From DATKMS01 sp041497995 (GTDB lineage: Bacteria; Desulfobacterota; Binatia; HRBIN30): a DNA stretch of 17,385 nt. Below, piece after piece: positions 14,720 through 17,385 of this stretch. The notes below the pieces were generated by a model, which did not search any database, was not told where the DNA came from, and worked only from the letters and a program-made list of their open reading frames with translations. Location of the stretch: positions 1-17,385 of the forward strand of contig JBGQHM010000105.1 in NCBI GenBank assembly GCA_041497995.1. The letters are read 5' to 3'. Numbering within the stretch: the first letter of the stretch is position 1; each line of letters starts with the position of its first letter. Both the position numbers and the translations under genes were made by a program.

Positions 14720-14788
14720 ATGGGTGGAGTCTTGGAACAGGCGCGATCGACCGTGCTCCGTTTCGGAACGCGGCGCGGCATCGCATGA
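14720..14788 (+). CDS. Putative leaderless 22-codon leader ORF
   Basis: An ORF starting MGGVLEQARSTVLRF and ending in ...GIA-TGA. Its stop overlaps the ATG of the PGPGW gene by 4 nt (ATGA). The start lies 9 nt after a good -10 box, so it would be translated from a leaderless mRNA. The downstream gene has no Shine-Dalgarno of its own, so it may depend on translation of this leader. The peptide is basic, without a membrane segment or an obvious attenuation run of one amino acid. It could be chance. Confidence 0.4.
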   Translation: MGGVLEQARSTVLRFGTRRGIA

Positions 14789-15048
14789 CGACTGGTCAAC
14801 GCACCAGACGAATCGCCAACGGTGCGCTGCGTCATGCGCGCCGCTTGATCGTCCTGGTCATCGGGCTCACGGTAGTGGCCATCGGCGCCGCCATGATCGT
14901 CCTACCCGGGCCGGCGTTCATCGTCATCCCCGTCGGCCTCGCGATTCTGGCGACGGAGTTCGTGTGGGCGCGCCACCTGCTGGACAACTTAAAGGAACGC
15001 GGGCGTCAATTCGTCGGTAAGTCGAAACGGTCCGCTGGGGATCAGTGA
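14785..15048 (+). CDS. PGPGW-family transmembrane protein
   Basis: An 87-residue membrane protein with two helices (about 20-35 and 40-58) around the family motif, here LPGPAF instead of LPGPGW. This is followed by IPVGLAILATEFVWARHLL, the hallmark of the family (Pfam PGPGW, TIGR02611-like). The function is unknown. ATG 14785 was chosen since the family domain begins shortly after it and it overlaps the leader ORF as ATGA; upstream in-frame ATGs would precede the promoter. Its stop overlaps the convergent oxidoreductase gene by 7 nt. Confidence 0.82.
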   Translation: MTTGQRTRRIANGALRHARRLIVLVIGLTVVAIGAAMIVLPGPAFIVIPVGLAILATEFVWARHLLDNLKERGRQFVGKSKRSAGDQ

Positions 15049-17063
15049 CGCACGCCTGACGCTTTCAGACGCTCTACTTCGACGCGGGCATCGTTGAAGC
15101 ACGCCCCAGCGCCGATGTCCGTCAGATGGTCAGGCACCAGCGTGGTTGACGTTGCCCCATTGAGCGTGCTCGACCGCCACAGCCCTTTCGGGAGTACCAC
15201 GACGCCCCGACGTACGTCGTCGCGGATGCGCAGCGGTACGTGGACCTCGCCGAGGTCGTTGAAGACACGAACTGCCTCGCCGTCGCGCAGCCCGCGTAGC
15301 TCCGCATCATCCGGATGCATGCGGAGCCTTGGGTTCGGCAGGTTGAACTCGCCGAAGATGGAATTGATGGTCTTGTCGGAGGCGGGGCTGAGCAGGACCA
15401 ACGGATAGTTCTCGGGCGGCGCAGGAACGTAGCGCAGCGGGCCGAGGTCTGGCGGACAGAGCTCCACCTTCCCGCTCGCGGTTGTCGGGACGTCGGTCAC
15501 GAATTGAACGAGCTCGGTACTTCCGCGAAAGCGCACCTGCGCGATGCGCTCCTGCTGCAGTTGCTCGAGCGTGACGCCGCCCAGCCGTGCGGGAGCACCG
15601 TCCATCGCAGCGCGTAACAACTCGTTGGTGTCTGCCGCCAACCCGGGCTCTTCGAACCCCATCGCCCGACCCAGGCGTGCGAACAGCTCGGTGTTGCTCA
15701 CCGACTCGCCTACCGGGGCGATGACGGGATCAGAGTACTGCAGGAAGTAGTGGCCATACGATTTGTGTAAATCCGTTTCCTCGAACATCGTCGTGGCCGG
15801 CAGCAGGACGTCCGCGAAGCGCGCCGTGTCTGTGAGCACCTGCTCGTGCACCACGGTGAACAGATCCTCTCGCGCCAGACCACGCAGGACGAGCTGTTGA
15901 TTCGGCGTCACCGCTGCAGGGTTGGCGTTGTATACAAACAGCGCTTGGATCGGCGGTGACTGTGGCTCGGTGAGCACGCGTCCGAGCTGCGTCATGTTCA
16001 CCTTCCGCGTCTCACCTCGGCTCAGATCAGGCCGCGCCAGCGCCATCCCGTTTACGGGAAAGGCGCGACCAACGCTCATCGTCAAACCGCCGCCGCGCAC
16101 ACCGAACTTTCCGGCAACCGCAGGCAGTGCGAAGACCGCGCGCACGGCGTTGCCGCCGTTGCGGTTGCGTTCGAGCCCCCAGCCGCACCGAATCACCGCC
16201 GGAGAGGCTGCTGCGTATGCGTCGACCAGCGTGGCGATGTCGCCCGCCGGCACTTGGCAGATCTCGGCCGCGCGCGCCAGCGGGTACTCGGCCGCTGCAT
16301 CTGCCAGCTCGTCGAAGCCGTTCACATGCTGCCGCACGAAGTCATGGTCCACGCGCCCCGTGCGCACGAGCTCGTTGATGATCGCCAGCGCCAGGACCAC
16401 ATCGGTGCCGGGCAGCGGTTGGAGGTGGAGGGTGGCGGTCCGCGCCAGCGGTGTGCGCCGCGGGTCGATGACCGCTACGAACGCACCGGCGCGCCGCGCG
16501 GCGTGCACGTGCGGCACGAAGTGGATACTCGTTGCCGACGGATTCACGCCCCACAGGATGATCGCCCGCGCCAGGCGGTAATCCTCCATCGGCACACCGC
16601 CCATGGTGCCGAACATCGCACGGTATGCGGTTCCCGTTGGCGCGGCACAAATCGTTCTCAGCAACTCCGAAGCGCCGAGTCGGTTGAAGAAGCGCGCGTC
16701 CATGGCGCCCTCGCCGAGCAGCCCGTTCGAGCCGCCGTAGTGGTACGGCACGATTGCCTCGGCACCGTCGCGCGCGATGATCTCATTGAAGCGCCGAACG
16801 ATGACGTCGATCGCCTCATCCCAGGTGATGCGCTCGAAACGTCCCTCGCCTTTGGCGCCGACGCGTCGTTGCGGATAGAGCAGGCGCAGCGGCGAGTAGA
16901 CGCGCTCCGGATACCGCCGCACCTTGGCGCATATGTAGCCGCCGGTCACCGGATTGCGACGCGATCCATCGACCTTGGTGATGCGCCCGGATTCGACCGT
17001 CACCGACAAGCTGCACGTGTCGGGACAATCGAGCGAACAGACTGAATCGTGTATCGTTGCCAT
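15042..17063 (-). CDS. Molybdopterin oxidoreductase (DMSO reductase family)
   Basis: 673 residues. The N-terminal [4Fe-4S] cluster ligands are Cys9, Cys13, Cys17 and Cys45, with a Lys two residues later, as in formate dehydrogenase-type enzymes. The molybdopterin domains include WDEAIDVI, WGVNPSATS (171-179), VIDPRRTPLA (198-207) and PLPGTD. The C-terminal dinucleotide-binding domain has LLSPASDKTINS and NDLGEVHVPL. Cys139 in ICAAPTG aligns with the Sec/Cys140 molybdenum ligand of FdhF and NapA, but the following catalytic His of formate dehydrogenases is Ala. No Tat signal is present, so it is cytoplasmic. It is shorter than typical FDH (about 715 residues). Substrate and partner subunits are unknown; the O-methyltransferase lies just upstream. 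Confidence 0.9.
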   Translation of the reverse strand: MATIHDSVCSLDCPDTCSLSVTVESGRITKVDGSRRNPVTGGYICAKVRRYPERVYSPLRLLYPQRRVGAKGEGRFERITWDEAIDVIVRRFNEIIARDGAEAIVPYHYGGSNGLLGEGAMDARFFNRLGASELLRTICAAPTGTAYRAMFGTMGGVPMEDYRLARAIILWGVNPSATSIHFVPHVHAARRAGAFVAVIDPRRTPLARTATLHLQPLPGTDVVLALAIINELVRTGRVDHDFVRQHVNGFDELADAAAEYPLARAAEICQVPAGDIATLVDAYAAASPAVIRCGWGLERNRNGGNAVRAVFALPAVAGKFGVRGGGLTMSVGRAFPVNGMALARPDLSRGETRKVNMTQLGRVLTEPQSPPIQALFVYNANPAAVTPNQQLVLRGLAREDLFTVVHEQVLTDTARFADVLLPATTMFEETDLHKSYGHYFLQYSDPVIAPVGESVSNTELFARLGRAMGFEEPGLAADTNELLRAAMDGAPARLGGVTLEQLQQERIAQVRFRGSTELVQFVTDVPTTASGKVELCPPDLGPLRYVPAPPENYPLVLLSPASDKTINSIFGEFNLPNPRLRMHPDDAELRGLRDGEAVRVFNDLGEVHVPLRIRDDVRRGVVVLPKGLWRSSTLNGATSTTLVPDHLTDIGAGACFNDARVEVERLKASGVRH

Positions 17064-17129
17064 CGACTGCCGACTCTACCGCACGCGGTGACCTACCGGG
17101 AGGTGCTGCGTCTCCACGAATGAGGAGCC

Positions 17130-17385
17130 TCACCCCTGCTCGCCCGGCGCCCGCTTACGGACGATCGTCAGCCCATCGGCGATCGGCAGCATCACCGCTT
17201 CGACGCGACGGTCCGCGATGATGAGCTCGTTCAGCTCGCGCAGCGCGCGCGTGCTCTCGTCGGTGGTTGCCGCATCGAGCACCTGGCCCATCCACAGAAC
17301 GTTATCGAAGAGTATGAGCCCATTGGACCGCAGGCGTTTGAGGATCTCCTCGTAGTAGTTGCGATAGTTCGGTTTGTCGGCGTCG
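17130..17385 (-). CDS. O-methyltransferase (3' part, cut by window edge)
   Basis: The last 84 residues of a class I SAM-dependent O-methyltransferase of the COG4122 (catechol/caffeoyl-CoA OMT-like) family. The hallmark DADKPNYRNYYEEIL and GLILFDNVLWMGQV segments are present, followed by the closing strand pair VMLPIADGLTIVRK. The Asp and Asn in these motifs correspond to the metal ligands of the family. The N-terminal SAM-binding part lies outside the window. The gene precedes the molybdopterin oxidoreductase by 66 nt on the same strand, so the two may share a transcript. Acceptor substrate unknown. Confidence 0.9.
   Translation of the reverse strand, partial: DADKPNYRNYYEEILKRLRSNGLILFDNVLWMGQVLDAATTDESTRALRELNELIIADRRVEAVMLPIADGLTIVRKRAPGEQG

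Overview
This is a GC-rich bacterial window with densely packed genes, many overlapping by 4 nt (ATGA). No rRNA, tRNA or CRISPR was seen. The complete Kdp potassium pump, a UxaA-type lyase pair, a UGA-containing GrdB-like gene and an integron-type attC site suggest an environmental Gram-negative, possibly a deltaproteobacterial or Binatia-like lineage. That placement is inference from gene content only.

Layout. (a) 1-427 (-): the N-terminus of a UxaA-family large subunit and its SAF-domain small subunit, overlapping by ATGA. (b) 626-1762 (+): an MFS transporter. (c) 1974-5885 (+): a run of small unrelated accessory genes. These are a tentative small membrane protein, a DUF1801 protein, an HD-domain protein of the PhnZ-like oxygenase type, a small conserved hypothetical that looks like an integron gene cassette with its own attC, a GrdB-related selenoprotein read through an in-frame UGA, a DUF2071 protein and a frameshifted DCC-family (DUF393) gene. 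(d) 5882-6394 (+): an isoprenylcysteine-methyltransferase-like membrane protein. (e) 6402-14088 (-): a kdp operon in the order small membrane peptide, kdpF, kdpA, kdpB, kdpC, kinase-less KdpD (KdpD domain plus USP domain), separate histidine kinase. No kdpE follows, because the next gene converges from the other strand. (f) 14089-14784: the divergent control region with a REP-like palindrome, a small membrane ORF and a promoter leading into a short leader ORF. (g) 14785-15048 (+): a PGPGW-family membrane protein. (h) 15042-17385 (-): a DMSO-reductase-family molybdopterin oxidoreductase, preceded by the C-terminus of an O-methyltransferase.

How it fits together. The kdp genes form one coherent high-affinity K+ uptake system in which the sensor is split over two polypeptides joined by a 4-nt overlap. 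The 2-6 kb stretch behaves like an acquisition zone: single genes of unrelated function, one with a clear attC hairpin whose proposed left boundary matches exactly. The most unusual items are the UGA/bSECIS selenoprotein at 3854-4663, the cassette at 3292-3774, the repairable frameshift at about 5790 that restores an ATGA overlap, and the promoter-proximal 22-codon leader ORF before the PGPGW gene.
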